A stretch of DNA of 64,000 nucleotides. It comes from Thalassotalea fonticola (GTDB lineage Bacteria > Pseudomonadota > Gammaproteobacteria > Enterobacterales > Alteromonadaceae). Below, piece by piece: positions 55,713-64,000 of this stretch (position 1 is its first letter; every line of letters starts with the position of its first letter). The stretch covers positions 1,612,001 to 1,676,000 of the forward strand of contig NZ_CP136600.1 in NCBI RefSeq assembly GCF_032911225.1, in the 5' to 3' direction. Position numbers and translations under genes: made by a program. A model generated the notes under the pieces. It was not told the origin of the DNA. It was given only the letters and a program-made list of their open reading frames with translations, and did not search any database.

Positions 55713-56258
55713 TTAAAAATAGGTAAGAATATTAATCCCTATAGCTGAAAAATCTGGGGTCGAGGTAAATGCGTGGTAATGATAGCGGTAATTAACCGCT
55801 AAGCTAACATTATTATGAAATTTGAGGCTTAAACCAGCTTCCGGGAAAGCAGTCAAAGCGCCATTCCTTTCATCGCAATCATACTCTAAAGAGTGTCCTG
55901 AAGCATATTGCTGACATTCTTGAAAGTATCGTGCACCAAAGCCCACACCAACATAAGGAGTAATAAGCTGGTGTGGCATGAAGTGATAATCTACGGTTAA
56001 ATCCCATTCGCCACTTTCACTCAAATCATCATCAATAACCATAAAACTAAATTTTGTTATGATATTGTCATCTCGTTTACTAATGCCTATGGTATAGACT
56101 TTTTCATGGTTATTATTGCCTTCAGAAAAGCCAATGAGCACACCATAATTATTGTCATCTTTATCTTCAAAGTCGGTTTTTACATCATACACAGGCTCAG
56201 GCAAATATGCGTTAGCTGCAAATGTAAATAACATCAGCACTATCATTAAATACTTCAA
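55713..56258 (-). CDS. Outer membrane beta-barrel protein (OmpA-like/OmpW-like fold), 181 aa
   Basis: Small barrel: signal peptide (MKYLMIVLMLFTFAANA, about 17 residues) then alternating strands (YGVLIGFSEG, KVYTIGISKR, KFSFMVI, DLTVDYHFMPHQL, TPYVGVGFGARYF, AGLSLKFHNNVSLAVNYRYHYH) and a final Phe (NILTYF), the barrel C-terminal signal. The start is chosen as TTG at 56258, because AAGGAGG lies eight bases upstream; an ATG at 56246 would be 20 bases away. A G7 tract sits between the ribosome site and the start. Family not assigned beyond the fold; two cysteines occur in the ECQQYASG and EYDCDER loop. It ends 1 bp from the sirtuin stop, convergent. Confidence 0.78.
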   Translation of the reverse strand: MKYLMIVLMLFTFAANAYLPEPVYDVKTDFEDKDDNNYGVLIGFSEGNNNHEKVYTIGISKRDDNIITKFSFMVIDDDLSESGEWDLTVDYHFMPHQLITPYVGVGFGARYFQECQQYASGHSLEYDCDERNGALTAFPEAGLSLKFHNNVSLAVNYRYHYHAFTSTPDFSAIGINILTYF

Positions 56259-56277
56259 TATCCCCCCCTCCTTAGTT

Positions 56278-56328
56278 AACAGAATTTTAACCGTCCATGG
56301 CAATTCTAAGTTGATTCATCCCTGAATT
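56278..56328. repeat. Direct repeat, copy 1, upstream of the beta-barrel gene
   Basis: 51-bp element containing AACAGAATT and CCGTCCATGGCAATTCTAAG, ending CATCCCTGAATT. It recurs 103 bp downstream with few changes. It is close to the start of the beta-barrel gene. Confidence 0.85.
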
Positions 56329-56380
56329 GAACCAACATTGAAACATCCATGTTATGTTGGCATTCCTTCGTCCCTGAAGC

Positions 56381-56431
56381 AACAGAATTCAAACCGTCCA
56401 TGGCAATTCTAAGTTAATTCATCCCTGAATT
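56381..56431. repeat. Direct repeat, copy 2
   Basis: Second copy of the 51-bp element (AACAGAATT ... CATCCCTGAATT), spaced 103 bp. Between the copies lies CATCCATGTTATGTTGGCAT and another CGTCCCTGAA. Together they may be a local duplication or a remnant of a dispersed repeat. Confidence 0.85.
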
Positions 56432-56468
56432 AAAAAAGCCTTCAATAATTATGATAATCATTGAAGGC
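56432..56468 (-). terminator. Intrinsic terminator of the ammonium transporter gene
   Basis: GCCTTCAAT (56438-56446) pairs with ATTGAAGGC (56460-56468). On the minus strand it is followed by a T6 run. It lies about 30 bp after the amt stop codon. Confidence 0.9.
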
Positions 56469-56499
56469 GTCATTATTAGTCTAGTAATAAATTGAATGT

Positions 56500-57792
56500 T
56501 TACAAACTATAACCTGATTCATCGTGTTCTACTTGATCCAAGCCCTGCTCTTCTTGCTCTTCCGATACCCGTAGACCACCGGTCATCATACCAACAAGTT
56601 TTAGCAACACGTAAGTAACAATAGCCGTATACACAAACGTTGCACCAATACCGGTTAATTGCACCATTACTTGCTCACCCATAGTACTGATACCATCGGC
56701 AAAACCGTAACCGCTAAACGCCCCTAATGTAGTTGCAGAGAAAATCCCAGCTAAAAATGTTCCTAAAATACCACCCACACCATGCACTGGGAATACATCT
56801 AAAGAGTCATCTATTTTAAGTTTTTGTTTGATATAAACCGTACAGTAAAAACACACAATACCAGCAGATAAACCGATAATAAGCGCACCGCCCGGCCCAA
56901 CAAAACCAGATGCAGGAGTGATAGTACCTAAACCGGCAACCATACCAGTTACCGCGCCTAACACACTGGCTTTGCCAAATTTTTTCCACTCAATAGCTGC
57001 CCACGTTAATGCGCCGGTAGATGCTGAAATATGAGTCACCAACATGGCCATAGCAGCATCACCATTTGCCGCTAAGGCACTACCACCATTAAAGCCAAAC
57101 CAGCCAACCCATAACATACCTGCGCCAGTTACGGTCATGGTCAAATTATGTGGCATCATTGGTGTTTTAGGGAACCCTCTGCGAGGCCCTAAAACCAGCG
57201 CTGCAACTAGTGCCGCCACACCTGCGGTAATATGAACAACAGTACCACCGGCAAAATCATAAAGGCCCATTTGACCTAACCAACCACCGCCCCATACCCA
57301 GTGAGTAACAGGCGCATAAACAGCCAGCAACCATAAACCACTAAACAATAACACTGCGGTAAACTTCATGCGCTCAGCAAAGCCACCAATAATTAGCGCT
57401 GGAGTAATAATCGCGAAGGTCATTTGAAACAACATAAATAACCCTTCTGGAATATCACCAGACAGGGTATCTCTCGTTATACCTACCATCAGTACCTTTG
57501 AAAAATCGCCGATATACGCATTGCCTTCGCCAAAGGCTAGTGAATAACCGACCAAAAGCCATAAAATAGAGGCCAAACCGGCAATGGCAAAACATTGCAT
57601 TAAAATTGACAGAACATTTTTTGAGCGAACCAAGCCGCCATAAAATAATGCTAAGCCAGGCAATGTCATAAAGAGCACTAACGCCGTAGAGGTTAAAATC
57701 CAGGATGTGTTAGCACCGCTTAGTGGACTATGGCTGGCAAATGCAAGGGATGGCATAAATAATGCGATAAGAGTTAATATTTTTAATTTCAT
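56500..57792 (-). CDS. amt: Ammonium transporter Amt, 430 aa
   Basis: AmtB/MEP/Rh family: cleavable N-terminus (MKLKILTLIALFMPSLAFA-S) and 11 transmembrane helices. Signatures are GLALFYGGLVR, FAGGTVVHITAGVAALVAALVLGPR with the first pore His, and FPVHGVGGILG with the second (twin-His pair), as well as a cytoplasmic acidic tail. Conducts NH3/NH4+ during nitrogen limitation. No PII (glnK) gene is next to it, in contrast to the common glnK-amtB pair; upstream is over 500 bp of non-coding DNA. A strong terminator follows, so it is monocistronic. Confidence 0.97.
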   Translation of the reverse strand: MKLKILTLIALFMPSLAFASHSPLSGANTSWILTSTALVLFMTLPGLALFYGGLVRSKNVLSILMQCFAIAGLASILWLLVGYSLAFGEGNAYIGDFSKVLMVGITRDTLSGDIPEGLFMLFQMTFAIITPALIIGGFAERMKFTAVLLFSGLWLLAVYAPVTHWVWGGGWLGQMGLYDFAGGTVVHITAGVAALVAALVLGPRRGFPKTPMMPHNLTMTVTGAGMLWVGWFGFNGGSALAANGDAAMAMLVTHISASTGALTWAAIEWKKFGKASVLGAVTGMVAGLGTITPASGFVGPGGALIIGLSAGIVCFYCTVYIKQKLKIDDSLDVFPVHGVGGILGTFLAGIFSATTLGAFSGYGFADGISTMGEQVMVQLTGIGATFVYTAIVTYVLLKLVGMMTGGLRVSEEQEEQGLDQVEHDESGYSL

Positions 57793-58318
57793 AATTATTC
57801 AGTGAGTTATCTGTGGCTAATTTTTATTTTATTGATGTTAGTTCTACTTGTTTTAACCATTCAACCATGAGAGATAACTTGCATCAAGCCAAACCAATAA
57901 AAATTCAACTTTATTTAATAATAATTCGTTATTAGATAAATAAAATCTCACTAACTTTTAGTTAGCAACTTAAATATCCAGAACAAACACCTCCCTTTTT
58001 AGAAAATAATTAGCTATTAAACAGATGTTGACTAGCAACTAGTATTCAATAGTAATACCTCCCTGTAGATATTAGTATGTTAAATTTTATTGCAGATAAA
58101 CTTTGCGACTTATTGATCTTAATAACTTTTTTATTTATTTATCTGCTAACATTATACAAGCATGGTTGTTTACTGATTAACAATTAACTATAAAAGAGCA
58201 ACGGATCCAGATTAGAAGTTGGCGATAATAAAAACATTGCGTAACGCTTTAATCTATTGCGCTTAAACAACCTATAATTTAGCTAAAAGTAAAAATAACA
58301 GTGGCTGGAGCAATTCAT
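57793..58318. other. Divergent non-coding region between amt and the RND operon
   Basis: 526 bp, AT-rich, presumably holding both promoters. No glnK gene, convincing sigma-54 site, GTTAA box or strong hairpin was found; a TTGGC-type match does not have the required spacing. Confidence 0.5.
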
Positions 58319-59539
58319 ATGAACGCGCTAAAACTTTTTCCCCTCATATCAACTTTATTTATTTTAATCGCCTGTAGCGAACCTGAAATAGCCGTTCCGG
58401 AAAAAGTTGAAGTGATCGTAACCCAACTCAGCCAAGATAATATTCCTTTGTATGGTCATTATATTGCCAATACCCAAGCATCTCTTGATGTTGAAGTACG
58501 CGCAAGAGTAGAAGGTTATCTTGAACAGCAGCATTTTGTCGAAGGTAGTTTCGTGACTAAAGACAGATTGCTCTATTCTATTGATGATGGTCCATATCAA
58601 GCAGCACTTGCCAGTGCTCAGGCAAGTCACATTCAAGCTAAAAATGCGTTAGCAAAAGCAAACCGAGATGTAAAAAGAATTAAACCTCTATATGAACAAG
58701 ACGCATCCAGTCAGCTTGATTTAGATAATGCCTACGCGGATGTCGACAGTGCGCAAGCAAGCTTGAAATCAGCAGAAGCATCACTACAACAATCCGAATT
58801 AGAATTGAGCTACACCCAAATACGCGCGCCAATATCAGGTGTGGTCAGTGCATCAAACGCCGACATAGGTGCGTTAGTCGGCGGGTCGGGTATTTCGTTA
58901 CTGACCAATGTACAAAAAGTGGATCCACTGTTTATCGAATTTCAAATGACCACATTAGATTACTTGCAAGCCAGACGTCGACTAAAAAGTTATTATGAAA
59001 AATTTAAAGCTGATGTTGAAGGAACCTCAGTTGAAGGCTTAGTTACTATTACATTGCCTGACGGCAGTGAGTATCCGCACTTAGGGCAGATGAAATTCAC
59101 TGCACCTAAGGCAAATCAAGAAACGGCAACATTTACCGCCAGAGCTGAAATTATCAACCCAGACAGAGAACTACTACCGGGACAATACACCAAAGCCCGT
59201 ATTCAACTTGATCAACTCGACAACAGCTTATTACTGCCAGAACAAGCAGTAAAGTTTGAACAAAGTGGCTCCTTTGTGTATGTAGTTTTGCCAGATAGCA
59301 CTATAGAACGTCGTTTTGTTGTATTAGGACGTAATGTAGGCGGCAACTTTTTAGTACAAAGCGGTTTAAGCAATGGCGAAAAAGTAGTACTGGAAGGGAC
59401 TCACAAAGTACAACATGGCAGTCATGTTATTGCCACTATGGCAAAAGACATTGAAGAGGCAGCAAAAAAAGCACAAGAAGCTGAAAATAAATCCCAGAAA
59501 AAAGCGGCAGAAAAGCCAGCTAAAGCCAAAGAACAATAA
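58319..59539 (+). CDS. RND efflux periplasmic adaptor lipoprotein, 406 aa
   Basis: AcrA/MexA-type membrane-fusion protein with lipobox LIAC (Cys19 of the chosen start). Start at ATG 58319 (MNALKLFPL), with GGAG about 10 bases upstream; a GTG 18 bases earlier is less likely. The lipoyl domain halves (VEVRARVEGYLEQQHFVEGS and LSYTQIRAPISGVVS) surround the helical hairpin (about 95-155), followed by beta-barrel and membrane-proximal domains. The C-terminus is an unusual Lys/Ala/Glu-rich tail (about 375-406) that may be coiled or disordered. First gene of a tripartite efflux operon. The substrate is unassigned. Confidence 0.95.
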   Translation: MNALKLFPLISTLFILIACSEPEIAVPEKVEVIVTQLSQDNIPLYGHYIANTQASLDVEVRARVEGYLEQQHFVEGSFVTKDRLLYSIDDGPYQAALASAQASHIQAKNALAKANRDVKRIKPLYEQDASSQLDLDNAYADVDSAQASLKSAEASLQQSELELSYTQIRAPISGVVSASNADIGALVGGSGISLLTNVQKVDPLFIEFQMTTLDYLQARRRLKSYYEKFKADVEGTSVEGLVTITLPDGSEYPHLGQMKFTAPKANQETATFTARAEIINPDRELLPGQYTKARIQLDQLDNSLLLPEQAVKFEQSGSFVYVVLPDSTIERRFVVLGRNVGGNFLVQSGLSNGEKVVLEGTHKVQHGSHVIATMAKDIEEAAKKAQEAENKSQKKAAEKPAKAKEQ

Positions 59540-59551
59540 GGGAGAATTTTA

Positions 59552-62500
59552 GTGATTTCACAATATTGCATTAAACGCCCGGTGTTTGCTTCGGTTTTAT
59601 CAATAATTATTTTGCTGGTGGGCATTGTATCTATTTTTAAAATGCCGATTGATCAATATCCCAATATATCGCCGCCACAAGTAACAATTTCAGGGAGTTA
59701 TGGTGGTGCTACAGCCGCAATAACCGCTGAATCTGTTTCTATACCGTTAGAGCAAAAAGTTAACGGTGTACCGAATATGCTGTATATGACATCAAGTAGT
59801 AATAACGGTGGTAGCTCTAAAATAAAAATAACCTTTGATGTTGGCACTAATCCTGACTTTGCCGCGATTGATGTACAAAACAAAGTAAAACAAGCGGAAA
59901 GTGACTTACCCGGCGATGTTATTACCGATGGTGTCACCGTTGAAAAAACCTCAACCGTACCGTTAATGACCTTGATATTACGCTCCAGTGAAGCACGCTT
60001 TGACGATTTATATTTAAGTAACTTCGTAACCTTGCAAATTCAGCAAGCATTAAAACGTATCCCCGGCGTTGCTAAGGTACGAAATGTCGGTGCTCGTACT
60101 TATTCAATGCGGGTTTGGTTACGTCCAGATGACCTTGCCTCATATGGTTTAACACCGAGTGATGTGGTTGACGCCATAAAAGAACAGAATGCCAATGCTG
60201 CGGCAGGGTCATTAGGTAGTCAACCAGCCGATGGTGACATCAATTTATCTCTTACCATAAACGCATCGGGCAAATTAAAAGATGCAGAGTCTTTTGGCAA
60301 TATAATAATTCAAGCCACCGACAATGGTGCATTAATTCGACTCAGAGATGTAGCTAGAGTGGAACTGGGTGCCAGTGCTTATAAGCTAATATCACAGCAT
60401 AACGGACAAAGCGCGGCCATAGCTGCTTTGCTGTTATTACCGGGCGCAAATGCGCTGGAAGTTGCCGAAGAAGTCAGAACTACGATGACTAAATTATCGG
60501 GTCAATTTCCTAGCGGGATCAGTTATGAAATAGCGTACGACACGTCGGTTTTTATTGAAGCAGCGATCAGTGAAGTGGTTATCACATTAATAGAGGCATT
60601 ATTATTAGTGTCTGCGGTGGTGTTTTTATTTTTACAGGATTGGCGCACCACTATCATTCCTATGTTGGCGGCGCCGGTGTCAATTATTGGTACCTTTACC
60701 TTTTTAGCGGCTTTTGGGTTTTCAATCAATACCATTAGTTTATTGGCAATGGTGTTAGCCATCGGCTTAGTTGTAGATGATGCGATTGTTGTGGTCGAAA
60801 ACGTTGAGCGTATCATGCAAGAAAAAGCCATCAATGCAGCGCAAGCAACGTCAATTGCGATGAAAGAGTTAACTGGTGCACTCATTGCAACCTCAATGGT
60901 GCTAGCCGCGGTATTTTTACCTGTGGCTTTTTTAGGAGGCATATCGGGCGAGCTTTACAAAGAATTCGCGATAACGTTAACGGTGGCAGTACTCATTTCA
61001 ACCATAGTTGCACTCACCTTAAGTCCGGCACTATGTGCACTATTAATGAAACCAGAAAAAAAATCTCTGCCAATATTTAATTGGTTTAACAAAAAAATTG
61101 ATACCCTAACCAGTAAATACAGCAGTTATGTTGCTGCGGCAATAAAACGCACGGCACGTTCTGTTGTATTATTTGTTGCTATTTTTTCTGTCGGTTTAAT
61201 AATTTTCAAACAATTACCTTCCGGTTTTATGCCCCTTGAAGATACCGGCATGTTTTATGCGGATATACAACTGCAACCAGGCACAGCAGTAGCACGTACA
61301 GCAAAAACTACGTTTAACATTGAAAAAGAATTAACCGCACACCCTGCGATTGAGCAAATTATTACTTTAACAGGTGAAAACCTGAGTAATGGCTCAGGTG
61401 AAGAGAACGCTTACTTTCAAATAATGTTGAAACCCTGGGACGACAGATCAGACTACACCATGGATAAAACCATGATTGATGTTGGTAAAATAATTGCCAG
61501 CTACCCTGAACTCACTTACAAGGTATTTCAACCGCCTGCCATCGCAGGTATGGGCGAGCGCAGTGGCTTTTCATTTGAATTGCAAGATCGCAGTGGCGCC
61601 AACTCAGAGGGTTTAAATGAAATAGCAAAAACGTTCCTTCAAAAAGCACAGGCTTTACCTGAAATTGGCAATATTAACAGCACCTTAAGTGGTGACATAC
61701 CTATGCTAAAGCTAATTGTTGATCGTGAAATGGTAAAAACCTACGGCGTAAAATTGTCGGATTTAAATACACTATTAAAACAACTGACCGGCTCAACCTC
61801 GGCGAGTGACTTTAATATGTTTGGTCGTACTTACAAAGTAAAAGTTCAGGCAGAAGCTGAATTTAGACGCCGGCCAGAAGATTTATCACGTTTTTATATA
61901 AAGTCTGGCACGGGCGCGTTAATCCCATTATCTATGTTAGCTAAAATAGAGTACGGTGCTGGTGCAGGTAATATAAGCCGTCACAACTTGTTCACGAGTG
62001 CGAGCATTGGCGGCACGCCTGCCCAAGGCTATAGTTCAGGGCAAGCGATGGCTGCAATAGAGAAGTTAGCAATTGAAGAGTTACCCGATGGCTTTGCTTA
62101 CGAATGGACAGGCATGTCATACCAAGAAAAGAATGCCAGTGGTCAGGCTGGCTCAGCAATGCTACTTGCCGTGGTATTTATCTATTTATTCCTTGCTGCA
62201 TTATATGAAAGCTGGGTGATCCCTATTCCTGTGCTGTTAATTGTGCCAATTGCCTTAGCTGGAGCGGCAATTATTGCCTGGTTAGTTGGCATTGAAAACA
62301 ACCTGTTCTTTCAAATATCGGCGGTAGCGTTGGTGGGTTTCTCCGCAAAAAATTCTATTTTAATTGTCGAGTTCGCCAAAAGCCTGCATCAAGAGCACGG
62401 CCGCACCATTAAACAAGCGGCAATTGAAGCGGCAGAACAACGCTTTCGCCCTATTGTAATGACCTCTGTATCGTTTATTTTAGGCATATTGCCTTTAGTT

Positions 62501-62680
62501 ATTTCCATGGGACCTGGTGCACAAGCCAGGCAATCAATTTCAACAGGTACACTTGGCGGCATGATAGCAGCGACCACAGTAGGGATTGTTTTAGTACCAT
62601 TATTTTTTGTCATCTTTGTCAGTTTTGCCGAAAACATCAAACAAAAATTCAGCTCAGCAGATAAGGAGGCCCAGTCATGA
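59552..62680 (+). CDS. RND multidrug efflux inner membrane pump (HAE1 family), 1042 aa
   Basis: AcrB-type proton-driven transporter with 12 transmembrane helices in two repeats. TM4 holds the proton-relay acidic pair (VLAIGLVVDDAIVVVENVERIM, about 398-419) and TM10 the conserved Lys (VGFSAKNSILIVEFAK). Periplasmic porter and docking domains precede each half. The start is GTG at 59552 with GGGAG upstream. Its stop overlaps the start of the outer membrane factor (ATGA). With the adaptor and the outer membrane channel it makes a complete pump. The sequence cannot give the drug range. Confidence 0.96.
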   Translation: MISQYCIKRPVFASVLSIIILLVGIVSIFKMPIDQYPNISPPQVTISGSYGGATAAITAESVSIPLEQKVNGVPNMLYMTSSSNNGGSSKIKITFDVGTNPDFAAIDVQNKVKQAESDLPGDVITDGVTVEKTSTVPLMTLILRSSEARFDDLYLSNFVTLQIQQALKRIPGVAKVRNVGARTYSMRVWLRPDDLASYGLTPSDVVDAIKEQNANAAAGSLGSQPADGDINLSLTINASGKLKDAESFGNIIIQATDNGALIRLRDVARVELGASAYKLISQHNGQSAAIAALLLLPGANALEVAEEVRTTMTKLSGQFPSGISYEIAYDTSVFIEAAISEVVITLIEALLLVSAVVFLFLQDWRTTIIPMLAAPVSIIGTFTFLAAFGFSINTISLLAMVLAIGLVVDDAIVVVENVERIMQEKAINAAQATSIAMKELTGALIATSMVLAAVFLPVAFLGGISGELYKEFAITLTVAVLISTIVALTLSPALCALLMKPEKKSLPIFNWFNKKIDTLTSKYSSYVAAAIKRTARSVVLFVAIFSVGLIIFKQLPSGFMPLEDTGMFYADIQLQPGTAVARTAKTTFNIEKELTAHPAIEQIITLTGENLSNGSGEENAYFQIMLKPWDDRSDYTMDKTMIDVGKIIASYPELTYKVFQPPAIAGMGERSGFSFELQDRSGANSEGLNEIAKTFLQKAQALPEIGNINSTLSGDIPMLKLIVDREMVKTYGVKLSDLNTLLKQLTGSTSASDFNMFGRTYKVKVQAEAEFRRRPEDLSRFYIKSGTGALIPLSMLAKIEYGAGAGNISRHNLFTSASIGGTPAQGYSSGQAMAAIEKLAIEELPDGFAYEWTGMSYQEKNASGQAGSAMLLAVVFIYLFLAALYESWVIPIPVLLIVPIALAGAAIIAWLVGIENNLFFQISAVALVGFSAKNSILIVEFAKSLHQEHGRTIKQAAIEAAEQRFRPIVMTSVSFILGILPLVISMGPGAQARQSISTGTLGGMIAATTVGIVLVPLFFVIFVSFAENIKQKFSSADKEAQS

Positions 62681-64000
62681 GTAACCTATCATTAAAGCCA
62701 AGCTATTTAGTGCTTGCAACAGTCATATTATCAGGTTGTGCTATTGGCCCTGACTATCAAAAAGCGCCTGAAGTAACACCAGAAGAATTACCTTCATGGC
62801 AATTCGACAATGATGCTGCGCAGGCAGGTACCTCGATGGCAACATTGAATTGGCAATCATTTTATCAAGACCCGGCATTGCAACGCTTCATTCAACAAGC
62901 ACTAGACAATAATATTGACCTAAAAATTGCCAGCGAACGGGTGTACCGCGCACAAATAGGTTTAGTGGAAAGTGACAGCCAGTTTCTACCAAATTTTGAT
63001 CTGACATTTGACGCCGATCGTGAGAAAACCAGTAAAGCATTAACCTCAGATCCAAAAATAGACAATGAATTTAAATTGACGGCTAATGTATCGTGGGAGC
63101 TTGACCTATGGGGAAAATTGCGTCGCAGCAATGAGGCCGACATCGCCAATTTACAGGCAATGCAAGCCGATTTTTACGGTTCAAGAATATCATTGATCGC
63201 GCAAGTTGCAGAGCTGTATTATAAAATTCAAGATGCTCAAAATCAGATACAGCTAACCAATAACAATATTCTCGCTCGTGAACGATCGAAACGAATAACT
63301 GAATTACGACACCAACAAGGTATTATTTCTGGATTGGATGTTAGTCAAAGTAATGTGGAATTAATGCAAGAAAAGCTGAAATTGCCAGCATTGCACAACT
63401 CGCTCAACTCAAGCATGTACCAACTGTCAATATTGCTCGATCAGTCCCCTAAAAAACTTGAGATCCCTGCTCGCAATCCGAACAATTTAGATCGAGAATC
63501 GCTGCCTGTAGGGTTACCATCTGAATTATTAAAACGTCGTCCTGATGTTATCTCGCAAGAGCGCAAGCTTCATGCAGCAACCGCGGCAATAGGAGTAGCA
63601 CAGGCCGATTATTTCCCTAACATCAGCTTAGTCGGTAACTTTGGCGCTAAAAGTTTAGAAATAGATGACCTGCTCGACGATGCAGAATATTGGGAAATAG
63701 GTGCAGATATTTCGATGCCGTTATTTAATTGGGGAACAACAACCGCAAATGTTGATAAAGTTACCTCTGAATATCGTGAAGCTATCCTCAATTATCGTAA
63801 AGCTATATTTGTTTCCTTTAGAGAGTCGGCTGAAGCCATTGAAAATGTGGATAAAAACCGTACTGAATATTACTTAAAACGCGATCTTCTAAGCGCAACT
63901 AATGAGTATCTACGTATCGCAAATTTACGTTACAGTAATGGTGTGATCGGTTATATCGATGTACTTGATGCACAGCGAAACCAGGCTAAATCACAACAAG
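62677..64000 (+). CDS. RND outer membrane factor lipoprotein (NodT/TolC type), 3' end outside window
   Basis: ATG at 62677 overlaps the pump stop codon (ATGA) and follows AAGGAGG. Signal peptide with lipobox LSGC (Cys21), then CAIGPDYQKAP, characteristic of NodT-type factors. 441 codons are present, including ANVSWELDLWGKLRR, ELLKRRPDV and VAQADYFPNISL. The open frame continues to the window edge near IDVLDAQRNQAKSQQ, so probably only the last 20-30 residues are missing. It forms the outer membrane channel for the upstream pump. Confidence 0.95.
   Translation, partial: MSNLSLKPSYLVLATVILSGCAIGPDYQKAPEVTPEELPSWQFDNDAAQAGTSMATLNWQSFYQDPALQRFIQQALDNNIDLKIASERVYRAQIGLVESDSQFLPNFDLTFDADREKTSKALTSDPKIDNEFKLTANVSWELDLWGKLRRSNEADIANLQAMQADFYGSRISLIAQVAELYYKIQDAQNQIQLTNNNILARERSKRITELRHQQGIISGLDVSQSNVELMQEKLKLPALHNSLNSSMYQLSILLDQSPKKLEIPARNPNNLDRESLPVGLPSELLKRRPDVISQERKLHAATAAIGVAQADYFPNISLVGNFGAKSLEIDDLLDDAEYWEIGADISMPLFNWGTTTANVDKVTSEYREAILNYRKAIFVSFRESAEAIENVDKNRTEYYLKRDLLSATNEYLRIANLRYSNGVIGYIDVLDAQRNQAKSQQ

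Noticed and set aside
57793-58000. Sigma-54 promoter before amt
   Set aside because: The only TTGGC/TGCA-like match has the wrong distance between the GG and GC elements.
1-64000. Prophage, insertion sequence, integron, rRNA or tRNA genes
   Set aside because: No transposase, integrase, phage structural gene or RNA gene signature was found on either strand.

Overview
The window reads as chromosome of a free-living, AT-rich marine gammaproteobacterium, most like the Alteromonadales (Colwellia/Thalassotalea-type). The pointers are GlyGly-CTERM-type tails on secreted proteases, a DUF3019/MipA two-component operon, OMPLA, MiaE, a large TonB-dependent receptor and many RND/ABC exporters. This placement is inference from gene content; there is no rRNA, tRNA, prophage, integrase or intact insertion sequence in view.

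Layout. 1-10051 (minus): a subtilisin-family (S8) exoprotease followed by an M36 metalloprotease that runs off the left edge. 10443-13790 (plus): two proteins with Lcl/DUF1566 domains. 14593-20784 (minus): two very large lipoproteins. 21207-24352 (plus): MipA/OmpV-like porin, DUF3019 protein, OmpR-type response regulator and histidine kinase. 24396-25810: a tandem array of 216-bp hairpin-rich units, a small GIY-YIG endonuclease gene, and more of the same hairpins. 25882-38368 (minus): M16 peptidase, a second giant S8 protease and a TonB-dependent receptor. 38566-44354: a thiolase-like/DUF35/MaoC/MaoC operon facing a 3-oxoacid CoA-transferase plus acetyl-CoA acetyltransferase operon. 44580-49714: pentapeptide-repeat potassium channel, phospholipase A1, a 56-residue secreted repeat peptide, pirin, Bax-like glucosaminidase and a small unknown protein. 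49980-54203: adaptor/ATPase/two-permease ABC exporter. 54307-57792: MiaE, a Zn-less sirtuin, an outer membrane beta-barrel and an ammonium transporter. 58319-64000: an RND efflux operon cut by the right edge.

How it may work together. The first 38 kb is mostly an extracellular protein-degrading and cell-surface locus: secreted S8 and M36 proteases, a lipoprotein M16 peptidase, a TonB receptor that may import products, and large surface lipoproteins. A 15-bp box with two GTTAA half-sites exactly 10 bp apart lies about 85-205 bp upstream of most of these transcription units, always in the same orientation relative to the gene. Related copies precede the two-component operon itself and the 56-residue peptide. 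Tandem half-sites at one helical turn are the usual target geometry of OmpR/PhoB-family regulators, so a local regulon run by the encoded response regulator is a testable proposal.

The two most unusual items besides this box are the GIY-YIG nuclease bracketed by hairpin repeats, with relatives of the same hairpin scattered elsewhere in the window, and the tiny secreted peptide made of three DIY-type repeats.
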